Assembly (NCBI GenBank): GCA_029560585.1
Contig: JAKQKQ010000174.1
Location: 1 to 64,000 of the forward strand
DNA: 64,000 nt
Direction: 5' to 3'
Source: Verrucomicrobiota bacterium
GTDB lineage: Bacteria; Verrucomicrobiota; Verrucomicrobiia; JADLBR01
Shown: positions 7,206 to 16,278 of the stretch, one piece after another
Layout of the letters: each line of letters begins with the position of its first letter
Position numbering within the stretch: the first letter of the stretch is position 1
Notes under the pieces: model-generated
What the model saw: only the letters and a program-made list of their open reading frames with translations
The model's database searches: none
Told to the model about the DNA's origin: nothing
Position numbers and translations under genes: made by a program

Positions 7206-10200
7206 CTAGCGCCGATAGCCGGCCTGCTGCCGTGGTCCCCCGCCGTTGAAGTTTGTGCGGCCGTTGAAGCGCCCGCCGGGGCGATCCTGCGCGCGCGACC
7301 GGGGCAGGGGCGGTTGGCGCATGGGGATCCACGTGATCGCGCCCTGGCCCACGAGATGTGCCACAGCGGCCTCGAATTCGGTGCCCGCTTGCACCGAGAA
7401 ATGCGCGTCGGTCTCGAGAATGACCTCCCGATCGTCGCCGGCCTCGATGCAGAGAAAGATGCGGCAGGACCCTTTGGATCGGCGCAGGAGGGCGTCGAAG
7501 GCGTCCCAGTTCAGGCCGCGCGGCACGCGGATTTCGACCGCCTCGGCGAAGCGGCGCGCCGCCTCATGGATGCCGACGATCTCCTGGGCCCGGATGATGG
7601 GACGGTCTCCATGGAGATCCAGCTGGCCGGCGACGAGCGCGACGCGACCATCGACGACCTCCCCCCGCAGTCGCTCAAATTCTGAGGCGGTGATGAGGAG
7701 TTCCGCGATGTCACCGGCGTCTTCGTAGATGCACCGCATGAAGGGCCGCTTCTCCTTGTTGAAGCGCATCTCGATGTTGCGGATGAAACCTCCGGCTCGA
7801 ATCATGGCGCCGTCGCGGAGACCGCGGAGCGAGGCGATGGTGGGCAAGTCGAATGGCGCGAGCAGCGCGCCATACTGCTGGATCGGGTGGCCGGACAGGT
7901 AGCTGCCGAGGACCTCCTTTTCGAAGGCGAGCATCTGCTCCGGGGGCCAATCTTCCGATGTCGCCTTGGCCGCCCGAGGGGGGAGATCGAGGTGGGCCAT
8001 GTCTCCGAACAGCGAGGTCTGACCCCGCTGGGCGTCCCGGTGGATGCCCGCCGCTCCCGCGATGGCGGCGTCGGCGCGCTCGAAGGCGGCGCGGCGATTG
8101 GGCTCGATCTCGTCGAGGGCCCCTGCCTTCGCGAGGGCCTCAAGCATCCTCTTGTTCAGCATGCGCGTGTCGCAACGGCGGCATATGTCCTCGACGCTGG
8201 CGAATGGCCCGTCGGCCTCGCGCTGTTGCACCATGAGTTCGACGGCTGACTCGCCGACGCCCTTGATTGCGGCGAGGCCATAGCGTATGGCGTTCCCCTC
8301 GACGGCGAAGCGCGCGACACTTTTGTTGATCGAGGGCGAGAGGATGGGGATGCCCATGGTGCGGCATTCGGCGCAGAACTCCGCGATCTTGTCGATGTCG
8401 TTAAGATCGTTGGACATCAGGGCCGCCATGAACTCGACGGGGTGGTTTGCCTTGAGCCATGCGGTCCAGTAGGCGACCACCCCGTAGGCGGCGCTGTGGG
8501 ACTTGTTGAACCCGTAGCCGGCGAATTTCTCGATGAGGTCAAAGATCGACCCGGCCTTGGCGCGGGGGATGCCGTTGGTGGCGCCGCAGCCCTCGATGAA
8601 ACGCTCGCGCTCCTTGGCCATCTTGGCCTTGTCCTTCTTGCCCATGGCTCGGCGCAGGAGGTCGGCGGCGCCCGGGGTGTAGCCGGCGAGCACGGAGGCG
8701 GCTTTCATGACCTGCTCCTGATAGATCATGATCCCGAGCGTGTCCGCGCAGCACTGTTCGAGGAGGGGATGCTCGTATTCGATCTGGCCTTTGCCTTGGC
8801 GTCGGCCGATGAACTCCGGGATCAGCTCCATCGACCCCGGCCGATATAGGGCGATGAGGGCGACCAGATCGTCGATGGAGCGGACGCCGAACTGGCGGCA
8901 GAGGTCGCGCATCCCCGGAGACTCGAGCTGGAATATCCCGGTGCCCTGGCCGCGGTCGAGCAGCGTGAAGGTCTTTGGGTCGTCGAACGGGATGTCCTCT
9001 TCGCGGAGGCTGAGGCCCTTGTGGCGCCCGATGAGGCCCAGGGCATCGCGGATCACAGTGAGGTTCCGGAGCGCCAGGAAGTCCATCTTCAGCATGCCCA
9101 CCTCGGTGAGCATGTTCATGTCGTATTGGGTCACGACGCCCCCGTTGGCGTCGAGCGCGAGGGGGACGTCCTCGCTGAGGGGGTGGTCCGCGATGACGAC
9201 GCCGGCGGCGTGGACTCCGACCTGGCGGACCATGCCCTCGATGGACTGGGCCGCGTCGATGATGCGGCGGGCGTCCGGATCGGACTCGTAGGAGAGTCGC
9301 AGGTCCGGGCTCTGGTCCAGGGCGCGCTGGAGCGTCATGTCGACCGACCCGGGGATCATCTTGGCGAGCCGGTCGCCGGCCGCGTAAGGGAAACCCAGCA
9401 CCCTGGCGACATCGCGGACTGCGGCCTTGGCGCCGAGCGTTCCGAACGTGATGATCTGGGCGACGCAATCGGAGCCATATTTCTGCCGGACGTACTCGAT
9501 GACCTCGGGCCTGCGGTTGTAGCAGAAGTCCACATCGATATCCGGGGGCGAGATGCGCTCCGGGTTCAGGAATCGCTCGAAGACGAGGCCGAATCGGACG
9601 GGGTCCACGTCGGTGATGCGCAGGACGTAGGCCACGATGCTTCCGGCCGCGCTGCCGCGGCCCGGGCCGACGGGGATGCCGTTCTGTCGGGCGAAGTGGA
9701 TGAAATCCCAGACGATGAGGAAGTAGCTTGTGAAGCCCATGCGCTCGAGGACCCCCAGCTCGTAATCGAGGCGCGCCTCGAGCCCCTGACGTTCCGACTC
9801 GTGGCCGGGTTCGAATGCGGCGGGGTAGCGCGAGCGCAGGCCTTCCGCGCAGAGCCTGCGGAGCATGTGCTCGCGGGTTTCGCCCTCGGGGGGCGGATAG
9901 GCCGGATAGCGGCTCTTGCCGAGTTCGAGTTCGACGGCGCAGCGCTCCGCGATCTCGATGGTGGCCTGGAGTGCTTCGGGCAGTCCCGAGAAGCGTTCGG
10001 CCATTTCCTCCGGACTCTTGAGGTAGCGTTCCTCGGAGCCATAGCGCTCGCGGTTTTCATCGGCCAGGAATGCGCCCTGTCCGAGGCACACCAGGATATC
10101 CTGGACCTCGGCATCCTCGCGGCGCAGGTAGTGCACGTCATTCGTGGCGACGATCCGCGCCCCGAGACGCCGGGCCTCGTCGACGAGGAAATGGTTGAGG

Positions 10201-10799
10201 CGCTTTTGCGCATCGAGGCCGTGGTCCAACAATTCCACGTAGAAGTGGTCCGGGCCGAAGATCTCTCTGAGGGTTTCGAGGGACCGGCGCGCGCCGGCCT
10301 CATCCCCCCTGGCGAACCGGAAGGCGGCCTCGCCCCCGGAGTCGCCGCTCAGCACGACGAGACCCGAGCGATGCTGCTGGAGCAGTTCGCGGTCGATCCG
10401 GGGTTCGCGGCCCGCGGCATCGATGTGGGCGGCGCTGACGAGTTTGACGAGGCTGAGGTAACCGGAGCTGCTTTCGGCGAGGACGGTGAGATGGAATCCC
10501 TCGGGCTCCGTGGCGAATGCCCGCCGGTCCCTGCGGCTGCCCGGGGCCACCACGAACTCGCATCCGAGGATGGGTTTGACGTTGGCCTCGCGGCAGGCCT
10601 TGTAGAAGCCGAGGGCACCGTAGAGAGCATTTCGATCCGTCAGGGCGACTGCCGGGAATCCCATGGCTGCGGCGCGCTGCGGCAGTGTCTCGGGCGGGTC
10701 GGGCTGCTTCTGGAGGTCGTCCGGGAGGGAAATGCGACAAGCGCCCTGGAGCACCGTGTAATCGGAGTGGACGTGCAGGTGGATGAAGGCGCTGGACAC
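7206..10799 (-). CDS. dnaE: DNA polymerase III alpha subunit (DnaE1)
   Basis: The replicative polymerase, 1197 residues, normal for DnaE1. The N-terminal PHP domain starts with FIHLHVHSDYTVLQGA. The palm carries the catalytic PDIDVDF motif near residue 420, and the thumb/fingers region has GRGSAAGS and GYGFNKSHSAAYG. The C-terminal part includes the helix-hairpin-helix and an OB fold. The GTG at 10799 is chosen because the PHP domain begins two residues later; the frame is open upstream but that part looks non-coding. The C-terminal tail is Arg/Gly/Asn-rich and lacks similarity I recognise. No holoenzyme partner genes are adjacent. A 343-base repeat-filled interval precedes it. Confidence 0.97.
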   Translation of the reverse strand: MSSAFIHLHVHSDYTVLQGACRISLPDDLQKQPDPPETLPQRAAAMGFPAVALTDRNALYGALGFYKACREANVKPILGCEFVVAPGSRRDRRAFATEPEGFHLTVLAESSSGYLSLVKLVSAAHIDAAGREPRIDRELLQQHRSGLVVLSGDSGGEAAFRFARGDEAGARRSLETLREIFGPDHFYVELLDHGLDAQKRLNHFLVDEARRLGARIVATNDVHYLRREDAEVQDILVCLGQGAFLADENRERYGSEERYLKSPEEMAERFSGLPEALQATIEIAERCAVELELGKSRYPAYPPPEGETREHMLRRLCAEGLRSRYPAAFEPGHESERQGLEARLDYELGVLERMGFTSYFLIVWDFIHFARQNGIPVGPGRGSAAGSIVAYVLRITDVDPVRFGLVFERFLNPERISPPDIDVDFCYNRRPEVIEYVRQKYGSDCVAQIITFGTLGAKAAVRDVARVLGFPYAAGDRLAKMIPGSVDMTLQRALDQSPDLRLSYESDPDARRIIDAAQSIEGMVRQVGVHAAGVVIADHPLSEDVPLALDANGGVVTQYDMNMLTEVGMLKMDFLALRNLTVIRDALGLIGRHKGLSLREEDIPFDDPKTFTLLDRGQGTGIFQLESPGMRDLCRQFGVRSIDDLVALIALYRPGSMELIPEFIGRRQGKGQIEYEHPLLEQCCADTLGIMIYQEQVMKAASVLAGYTPGAADLLRRAMGKKDKAKMAKERERFIEGCGATNGIPRAKAGSIFDLIEKFAGYGFNKSHSAAYGVVAYWTAWLKANHPVEFMAALMSNDLNDIDKIAEFCAECRTMGIPILSPSINKSVARFAVEGNAIRYGLAAIKGVGESAVELMVQQREADGPFASVEDICRRCDTRMLNKRMLEALAKAGALDEIEPNRRAAFERADAAIAGAAGIHRDAQRGQTSLFGDMAHLDLPPRAAKATSEDWPPEQMLAFEKEVLGSYLSGHPIQQYGALLAPFDLPTIASLRGLRDGAMIRAGGFIRNIEMRFNKEKRPFMRCIYEDAGDIAELLITASEFERLRGEVVDGRVALVAGQLDLHGDRPIIRAQEIVGIHEAARRFAEAVEIRVPRGLNWDAFDALLRRSKGSCRIFLCIEAGDDREVILETDAHFSVQAGTEFEAAVAHLVGQGAITWIPMRQPPLPRSRAQDRPGGRFNGRTNFNGGGPRQQAGYRR

Positions 10800-10887
10800 G
10801 GTCCCGTTATAGGACCGGCGCCCATCCGCGCAAGCGCGCCGGTCCGGGTACCGCCCGCACTTGCTCCGAAAGGCACCTGTCATGCGC

Positions 10888-10907
10888 GGCCCGCGAGGCC
10901 GCGGGCC
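10888..10907. repeat. GC-rich hairpin GGCCCGCG/CGCGGGCC
   Basis: A perfect 8-base stem with a 4-base loop (AGGC). The surrounding phrase GGCCCGCGAGGCC.CGGGCCCTCCC recurs in reverse orientation at 25472-25495. Confidence 0.65.
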
Positions 10908-10982
10908 CTCCCGGCGGAATCGGGCCACGCGCGCCATCAGGGGGGAATCGATGGCCTTTTTCAACTGGCTGTCAGCGTCCAG

Positions 10983-11025
10983 AGCCCGGAACTTCACAGC
11001 CGGCAGGCTGTGAAATATCCGGGCT
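10983..11025. repeat. Hairpin repeat AGCCCGGA..TTCACAGCC, copy 1
   Basis: Left arm 10983-11001 and right arm 11006-11025 form an imperfect stem of about 19 bases (AGCCCGGAACTTCACAGCC against GGCTGTGAAATATCCGGGCT). An inverted second copy is at 43896-43937, and even the preceding CCAG is shared. Confidence 0.8.
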
Positions 11026-11060
11026 ATCGGGCGAGGCACCACCGGGGGCGAAAATGGGGC

Positions 11061-11117
11061 GTAGGAGCGCGCTTGCGCGCAATTCGCGCATGGGATCGCC
11101 TGCAAGCAGGCTCCTAC
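11061..11117. repeat. Cloverleaf-like repeat GTAGGAG...CTCCTAC, copy 1
   Basis: An outer stem GTAGGAG (11061-11067)/CTCCTAC (11111-11117) encloses two small hairpins: GCGCGC-TT-GCGCGC (11067-11080) and GCCTGC-AA-GCAGGC (11098-11111). The stem and hairpins share a base or so at their junctions. A second, less perfect copy is at 27118-27168. Both copies sit just downstream of a minus-strand stop codon. Confidence 0.75.
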
Positions 11118-11142
11118 TGCCCGGCATCTGAAGATTCTCAGC

Positions 11143-13764
11143 CTAGCGATTGGCGCTGGATTCGCACCAGAACCGGAAGGACTTAATCTCGAGTCGCGAC
11201 GTATTGCCGGTGCCGCGCAGGCTGCAGAAATAGCCGGGTGAAACGTAGAATGCGGGTGTCGTGGGGAATGCGTCATTCTTGGCGGACGCCAGTTCCTTCC
11301 CCGTGGTGGCGTTGGACATCTTCCCGGAGAAGGTCCAGAAGGCATCGCTCGGCCCTTTTTTCAACTCGTAATCGAGCCGCAGGAGATCGGACGGATCGCC
11401 TGCGGCATCCAGCCCATCACCGGCGTCGGCGCTAGAGATATTCATGCCACCGATGCTGCCCAGTTCGCCAGTTCCCGAGACGTCGGTGGTGGTCCGGATG
11501 TGCCAGGTGTAGCTCTCGTCCGAGTCTTTGCTTCGGTGGAATACCATTTCCACGCCGCTGCCGGGTTTCTCGGGGCGCGAGCAAACGCACAATTTCAGGA
11601 GGTCGCGATAGTTTGGGGACACGGTCTTGCCGACGCCGTCAAAACTGAAAGTCACCGAGCCCCGGATCACATCTCCCGAGCGGGCGGCGGCCATCGGTTG
11701 ATAGATTGCCGCAGAGGCGGTAGCGCCCGGATGGACATACCGCACGGAACCTCCCCCATCCGGGATCTCCCAGGCCGGCGCGCCCTGGACCTCCCACGCA
11801 GGGTGGAGTCCGAGTTTCCCGGGGGCGTATCCCTGTGCCTGGCTGAAATCGACATCCGCAGATTTGGTGAACGGGCCTGTGTCGGTGCCGGCGAAGGACC
11901 ACTCGAAGACATCCAGGCTCTGGCCCCAGCCGTTGCCCCCGAGATACCCGTAGAACTTCGCCGATTCGAAGAAGTTCGCGGTGGTGGCGATGTCCCGTTT
12001 CTCGAAGGTGGCGATGTCCTTTTCCTTGGTGATGTTGGTGAACTTCAGCTCCATGGACCAGCAGTTCTCGTTGTGGCCTTTAGTGATGCTGTACGCGAGC
12101 TCGATGGTGTCGGAGGGATCACCGGGGGCGGGGGTGTCGTCGCCGACATCAGCGTTCGGGATGGCGACAGTGCCGAGCATCTGCATCTGGCCGGTTTCCG
12201 CGGCCTCATTCATGACCTTGATGTGCGACTCGTACACATCTGGCCGGGCCCCCATTTTCACCCAATTGATCTCGAAACCCCGATTCCCGCCCCGCTGCCG
12301 GTCGGTGATCTTGATGCTCAGGATGATTCTCCAAGGCTGGTCGCTGGGCTGCGCACCGAGGCCGCCGAAACTGAACCGCACGCGCCCCTGTAGGGTATTT
12401 TGGGGGGGGAGGAGGGCCGGCTTTCGGTAAAACGCATGGCATTCGGTGGTCAGATCCGCGGAGTTGTGGATGGATCCCGTATTTGCCGCCACTTGCCAGG
12501 TCGGGCGCTTGTCGGTCTGCCAGTCCGGGTGACCATCAACGTCCCCGGCCGAATAACCCTCGGCCTCGGAGAACTTGACCGCGGAACTGGCGGGAGCCTC
12601 TTCGACGGATCGGAGCGAAACGTCTTCTTTGGCGTGCGAGACTGCGGCGCCCTCCGTGCCGCTTTCCTCCAAGATGTTTCGGCCGCGGTGGGAGACTGCA
12701 TAGAAAATGCCGCCGGTTATGACCAGCACGAGTACCGCACCCACGGTGATCCATCGCAGACCCCAGTCGGACTGGGGGCCGGGGCCGATGACTTGTCCGA
12801 CGGGGGCGGCGGCGGTCTCGGGTGATTGCATGGCGTGTTTCAGCGCCGACTCGAGGGCCTCGATCAGCGCAAAGTAATTGTCGTAGCGGTCCTGCGGGCG
12901 CCGTTCGATGCAGCGGTTGATCACGGAACAGGTCTCTTCAGAAAGATGGGGGGCGAAGGCCTTGACCGAGACCCGCTGTGCCTTGAGGTGTTTCCACGCG
13001 GCCACGGATGCGCTGGTGGCCTTGAATGGCGGGCGCCCGGCGGCGGCGTGGAATAATGATGCGCCGAGGCTGTAGATATCGCTTCGGAAATCCTCCTGTG
13101 TGCCATCGAGGCGCTCTGGGGGCACGTAATACGGCGAACCCCAGGCTCCTCCCTCCCCGCGACGCAGCTCCTCGACGGGCATGGCCAGCCCGAAATCCAC
13201 GAGCTTCGCCCTCCCGTGCGGGTCGAAGACTATGTTGCCCGGTTTGATGTCGCGGTGAAGCAGGCCCTTGGCACTGGCGGCCTGCAGGCCGCGCGCCACG
13301 TCTAGGCCGACGCGCAGGACATCTCTTTCGGGCAGGCGTCCCGACTGGATCCTTGCCGCCAGGCTGCCGTGATCCAGCAGCTCCATCGCCAGGAAGTAGA
13401 TGCCGTTGGCGTGGCCGAATTCGTAGACTTCCGCGATATTTGGGTGGCTGAGGCTGGCCGCGATCTGGGCCTCGTGCGCGAATCGGGATACCGCGGCGGC
13501 GTCCGACAGGATGCCCGGTTTCAGGGTCTTGATCGCCACGGGCCGTCCGCTGTTGGAATCGATGGCCTCATGGACGCTGCCGAGCCCACCCGAGGAAATC
13601 TCACGGACGAGCTGGAATCGCCCGAGGACCGCCCCGGGAGGCACCGGGAGCCCGCAGGCGGGGCAGGTCATACCGGGGCCCCACGAATCGGCGAGCTGGA
13701 GCCAGCTCTGTTGGCACGCGGGGCAACGCGCGAAAAGGTTGAGACCGGGATCGGCGGCACACAT
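11143..13764 (-). CDS. Receptor-like Ser/Thr kinase with zinc ribbon and duplicated ectodomain
   Basis: An 873-residue kinase. An N-terminal zinc ribbon uses C14, C17, C34 and C37. The kinase domain (about 48-310) has K79, HRDIKPGN (D172) and DFG (190-192); the glycine loop reads SSGGLGS, with Ser at the first Gly position, and APE is changed to PPE. One membrane helix (about 337-357) is followed by roughly 500 outer residues made of two tandem copies of a beta-rich domain. Each copy opens with the pattern FS.A.GY..G.....HP.W and contains a GDPSD segment. The start at 13764 places the zinc ribbon at the N-terminus as in related kinases. Ligand and targets are unknown; the duplicated domain resembles PVC secreted beta-sandwich modules. 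It diverges from the DUF1080 gene. Confidence 0.9.
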   Translation of the reverse strand: MCAADPGLNLFARCPACQQSWLQLADSWGPGMTCPACGLPVPPGAVLGRFQLVREISSGGLGSVHEAIDSNSGRPVAIKTLKPGILSDAAAVSRFAHEAQIAASLSHPNIAEVYEFGHANGIYFLAMELLDHGSLAARIQSGRLPERDVLRVGLDVARGLQAASAKGLLHRDIKPGNIVFDPHGRAKLVDFGLAMPVEELRRGEGGAWGSPYYVPPERLDGTQEDFRSDIYSLGASLFHAAAGRPPFKATSASVAAWKHLKAQRVSVKAFAPHLSEETCSVINRCIERRPQDRYDNYFALIEALESALKHAMQSPETAAAPVGQVIGPGPQSDWGLRWITVGAVLVLVITGGIFYAVSHRGRNILEESGTEGAAVSHAKEDVSLRSVEEAPASSAVKFSEAEGYSAGDVDGHPDWQTDKRPTWQVAANTGSIHNSADLTTECHAFYRKPALLPPQNTLQGRVRFSFGGLGAQPSDQPWRIILSIKITDRQRGGNRGFEINWVKMGARPDVYESHIKVMNEAAETGQMQMLGTVAIPNADVGDDTPAPGDPSDTIELAYSITKGHNENCWSMELKFTNITKEKDIATFEKRDIATTANFFESAKFYGYLGGNGWGQSLDVFEWSFAGTDTGPFTKSADVDFSQAQGYAPGKLGLHPAWEVQGAPAWEIPDGGGSVRYVHPGATASAAIYQPMAAARSGDVIRGSVTFSFDGVGKTVSPNYRDLLKLCVCSRPEKPGSGVEMVFHRSKDSDESYTWHIRTTTDVSGTGELGSIGGMNISSADAGDGLDAAGDPSDLLRLDYELKKGPSDAFWTFSGKMSNATTGKELASAKNDAFPTTPAFYVSPGYFCSLRGTGNTSRLEIKSFRFWCESSANR

Positions 13765-13861
13765 CTTATAAGCATATCGCAGATGGGGGCCGGACGGCAA
13801 TCCCGCCGTGGTGCCGCCTTTTAGCTTGCGGCCTGCCGTGGTCAGTTCAAAAAGCCAATCC

Positions 13862-14872
13862 GTGAAAACCAACGCTTCTATTGTGTCGGCGATATCGGGT
13901 CTGGTTCTGGCGCTCGCGGTTCCTGCGGCCGGGCATGCCGGCGACGGGTTCGTGGGCGAGTGGGCACTGACGATTCCGGGCGGGGGCGCAGGCTGTCTGG
14001 AGATCATGAAAGATGGCGCTGGCTATGGCGGCCGCCTGCTATGGGGCGGGGGGAGCGTCTTGCCGCTCTCCAGCGTGAAGATCGAGGGGGACGTCCTCAC
14101 GGTCACGCGTGTCCGCGAGGTGAAGAAGAAGGATGCCACCGGTGCGACCAAGACGGAGAAGATCACCGACACCATCACGGCGGAGGCCAAGGGCGACGAT
14201 CTTTCGCTTGTCCTAGAGAGTCCGGGCCCCAAGGGGGCCGTTCAGCGATCGGAATTTTTGGGCAAACGTCAGCCGCCGATCCCGGCCAAGCCGGATCTCT
14301 CCAGGACCAAGTTCGGGGAACCGATCCAGTTGTTCAATGGAAAGGACCTGTCCGGATGGCGTCTGGTCACCGAGGGCGCGGTCAACGGATGGAGCGTCGA
14401 GAATGGCGTGTTGATCAACAGGCCGGTGCAGGAGCCAGGCCAGCCGAAGAAGCACTACGGCAACCTCCGCACGGAGCGCGAGTTTGCGGATTTCAAGATC
14501 TCGCTGGAGGTGAAAGTGCCCGAGAAGGGCAATAGCGGCGTTTACCTCCGCGGCATCTACGAGGTGCAGGTGGCGGATTCTTTTGGCCAGCCCGTGGATT
14601 CGCACGGGATGGGCGGCGTCTATAGCCGGATCACGCCAACGAGCAACCCTTCCAAGGCGCCCGGCGAGTGGCAGACAATGGAGATCACCCTGGTCGATCG
14701 TCACGTCACCGTGATCCTCAACGGCACGAAGATCATCGACAACGAACCGGTCCCGGGCTGTACGGGTGGTGCGCTCTGGTCCGACGTGACACGGCCCGGG
14801 CCGATCTACCTGCAGGGCGATCACCAGGCCGTCGATTACCGCAATGTCGTCCTGACGCCAGTGATCCGCTAG
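13862..14872 (+). CDS. Secreted DUF1080 (3-keto-disaccharide hydrolase-like) protein
   Basis: About 336 residues with a signal peptide (ISGLVLALAVPAAGHAG). The N-terminal ~110 residues form a small beta domain. The C-terminal part (about 140-336) is a DUF1080/PF06439 concanavalin-like domain, with the family hallmarks LFNGKDLSGWR, NGVLINR, FADFKISLEVKVPEKGNSGVYLRG, YEVQVADSFG and GPIYLQGDHQAVDYRNV. Members act on oxidised (3-keto) glycosides or bind glycans. The GTG at 13862 is chosen as the closest start before the signal peptide; no good ribosome site is seen and a GTG at 13808 is possible. The stop codon overlaps the first bases of a hairpin repeat. Confidence 0.85.
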   Translation: MKTNASIVSAISGLVLALAVPAAGHAGDGFVGEWALTIPGGGAGCLEIMKDGAGYGGRLLWGGGSVLPLSSVKIEGDVLTVTRVREVKKKDATGATKTEKITDTITAEAKGDDLSLVLESPGPKGAVQRSEFLGKRQPPIPAKPDLSRTKFGEPIQLFNGKDLSGWRLVTEGAVNGWSVENGVLINRPVQEPGQPKKHYGNLRTEREFADFKISLEVKVPEKGNSGVYLRGIYEVQVADSFGQPVDSHGMGGVYSRITPTSNPSKAPGEWQTMEITLVDRHVTVILNGTKIIDNEPVPGCTGGALWSDVTRPGPIYLQGDHQAVDYRNVVLTPVIR

Positions 14873-14955
14873 GAATCTGTCGGACTTAGGCCGACAGATT
14901 CCTCTGGCAAAACCGCCTGTTTGTTTGAAGGTTAAGGAATTAGACAAGATGACAG
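14871..14955. repeat. ~85-base element with AGGAATCTGTCGG hairpin, copy 1
   Basis: A perfect 13-base stem (14871-14883 with 14891-14903; loop ACTTAGG) is followed by the conserved phrase CTGGCAAAACCGCCTG and a diverged tail up to about 14955. The same arrangement is found at 19676-19760. The stem begins inside the stop codon of the DUF1080 gene. Confidence 0.85.
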
Positions 14956-15038
14956 GTCCCGAGATCAGGGTGGAGATCGAGCGATCCCTTTCGTTCCGCG
15001 TGTGTCGCAACCAATTAAGTGCCAGGTGGTTTTGCTTA

Positions 15039-15080
15039 CTAGCAGCCTGGCGGACTTTCCAAAGTCCGACAGGCTGCTAG
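15039..15080. repeat. 20-base hairpin abutting the dxr start codon
   Basis: Arms CTAGCAGCCTGGCGGACTTT (15039-15058) and AAAGTCCGACAGGCTGCTAG (15061-15080) pair with one mismatch and a 2-base loop. The dxr ATG begins at 15082, so the hairpin occupies the place of a ribosome binding site. Confidence 0.9.
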
Positions 15081-15081
15081 C

Positions 15082-16254
15082 ATGCCCGACGAGAGACAGC
15101 CCAAGCGCGTCGCAATCCTCGGCTCGACGGGATCGATCGGCACCAGCGCGCTGAAGGTCGCCAGGGACATCCCCGACCGGATGCGGGTGGTCGCTCTGGC
15201 CGCGGGGCGCAACCGCGATCTGCTGGCGCGTCAGGCGGCGGAGTTTCGGCCCCAGCTCGTGTGCATCGCCTCGGAGGCGGATGCCGGATGGCTGCGGACG
15301 GAGGTCCCTTCTGGCACGCGCGTGGTCTCTGGTCCAGAGGGCCTCATCGAGATGGCCTCGATGGGAGGCGTCGACCTCGTCCTGGTGTCCATCGTTGGCA
15401 CCGGCGGTCTGCAGCCGGCGCTCGCCGCGATCGGGAGCGGCAAGGACATCGCGGTGGCCAGCAAGGAGATTCTCGTCATGGCCGGGGAGATCGTGATGCG
15501 GGAAGCGGTGCGCAAGGGCGTGCGCGTCCTGCCGGTCGATTCCGAGCACAACGCCATATTCCAGTGCCTTGAGGGGCACCCCCACGGGGCGGTGAAACGT
15601 TTGATTCTAACGGCTTCTGGTGGGCCGTTCCGCTGCGCGGCCAAGGGGGATCTCAGGAACGTCACGCCGGCCCAGGCCCTCAAACATCCCACGTGGGACA
15701 TGGGCAGGAAGATCACGATCGACTCCGCCACGTTGTTCAACAAGGGGCTGGAGATGATCGAGGCGAAATGGCTCTTCGGGATGCCCATCGACAGGGTGAA
15801 CGTCGTTGTACATCCCCAGAGCATCATCCATTCCATGGTGGAATTCGTCGATGGCTCGGTGCTGGCGCAGCTGAGTCATTCGGACATGTGCTTCCCCATC
15901 CAATATGCGGTCACCTATCCCGACCGGTTGGCAAACACCCTTGAGCCACTGGATTTTGCCAAGGTCGGGTCGCTGAGTTTCGAGGCGCCGGATGAGGACA
16001 AGTTCCCGGCGCTGCGGCTGGCCCGAGAGGCGGGTTCGCGCTGCGGGACTTTGCCGGCGGTACTGAATGCCGCCAATGAGGTGGGGGTCGAGCGCTTTCT
16101 GGCAGGGGCGGCGACTTTCCCGGCAATCTGGGAGACAGTGGAGGCCGTGATGCGCGACCACCGGGTGGTTGAAGGACCGGACCTCGCCGCTATACTTGAG
16201 GCGGATCGTGAGGCCCGTCGCCGCGCGGCTGAAATCCTCGCGGCGGGTGCCTGA
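15082..16254 (+). CDS. dxr: 1-deoxy-D-xylulose 5-phosphate reductoisomerase
   Basis: Converts DXP to 2-C-methyl-D-erythritol 4-phosphate with NADPH, the first committed step of the MEP isoprenoid pathway. The NADPH-binding GSTGSIGTSAL motif is at residues 14-24. Substrate and metal motifs follow: ASKEILVMAGE, DSEHNAIFQ, LTASGGPFR, HPTWDMGRKITIDSATLFNK and HPQSIIHSMVEF. At 390 residues it has the normal length. The ATG follows directly after a long hairpin with no recognisable ribosome site. rseP and ispG follow on the same strand, so two MEP enzymes flank a membrane protease, an order met in several bacterial groups. Confidence 0.97.
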   Translation: MPDERQPKRVAILGSTGSIGTSALKVARDIPDRMRVVALAAGRNRDLLARQAAEFRPQLVCIASEADAGWLRTEVPSGTRVVSGPEGLIEMASMGGVDLVLVSIVGTGGLQPALAAIGSGKDIAVASKEILVMAGEIVMREAVRKGVRVLPVDSEHNAIFQCLEGHPHGAVKRLILTASGGPFRCAAKGDLRNVTPAQALKHPTWDMGRKITIDSATLFNKGLEMIEAKWLFGMPIDRVNVVVHPQSIIHSMVEFVDGSVLAQLSHSDMCFPIQYAVTYPDRLANTLEPLDFAKVGSLSFEAPDEDKFPALRLAREAGSRCGTLPAVLNAANEVGVERFLAGAATFPAIWETVEAVMRDHRVVEGPDLAAILEADREARRRAAEILAAGA

Positions 16255-16278
16255 CGCGGTCCGGGAAAGCCACAACAA

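Larger units (their letters stand above)
10800..11142. other. Intergenic region upstream of dnaE filled with hairpin repeats
   Basis: No gene is seen between the dnaE start and the kinase stop. The interval holds at least three different palindromic repeats (10888-10907, 10983-11025, 11061-11117), each with a relative elsewhere in the window. The dnaE promoter must lie here or further upstream but was not identified. Confidence 0.6.

Noticed and set aside
9021-11186. Long plus-strand open frame (about 720 codons) opposite dnaE
   Set aside because: It is antisense to the clear DnaE catalytic motifs. High GC content gives long antisense frames; its composition shows no domain.
10800-11345. Upstream extension of dnaE to about 1379 residues
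   Set aside because: It runs through hairpin repeats into the kinase gene and precedes the conserved PHP start; the length would also be abnormal.
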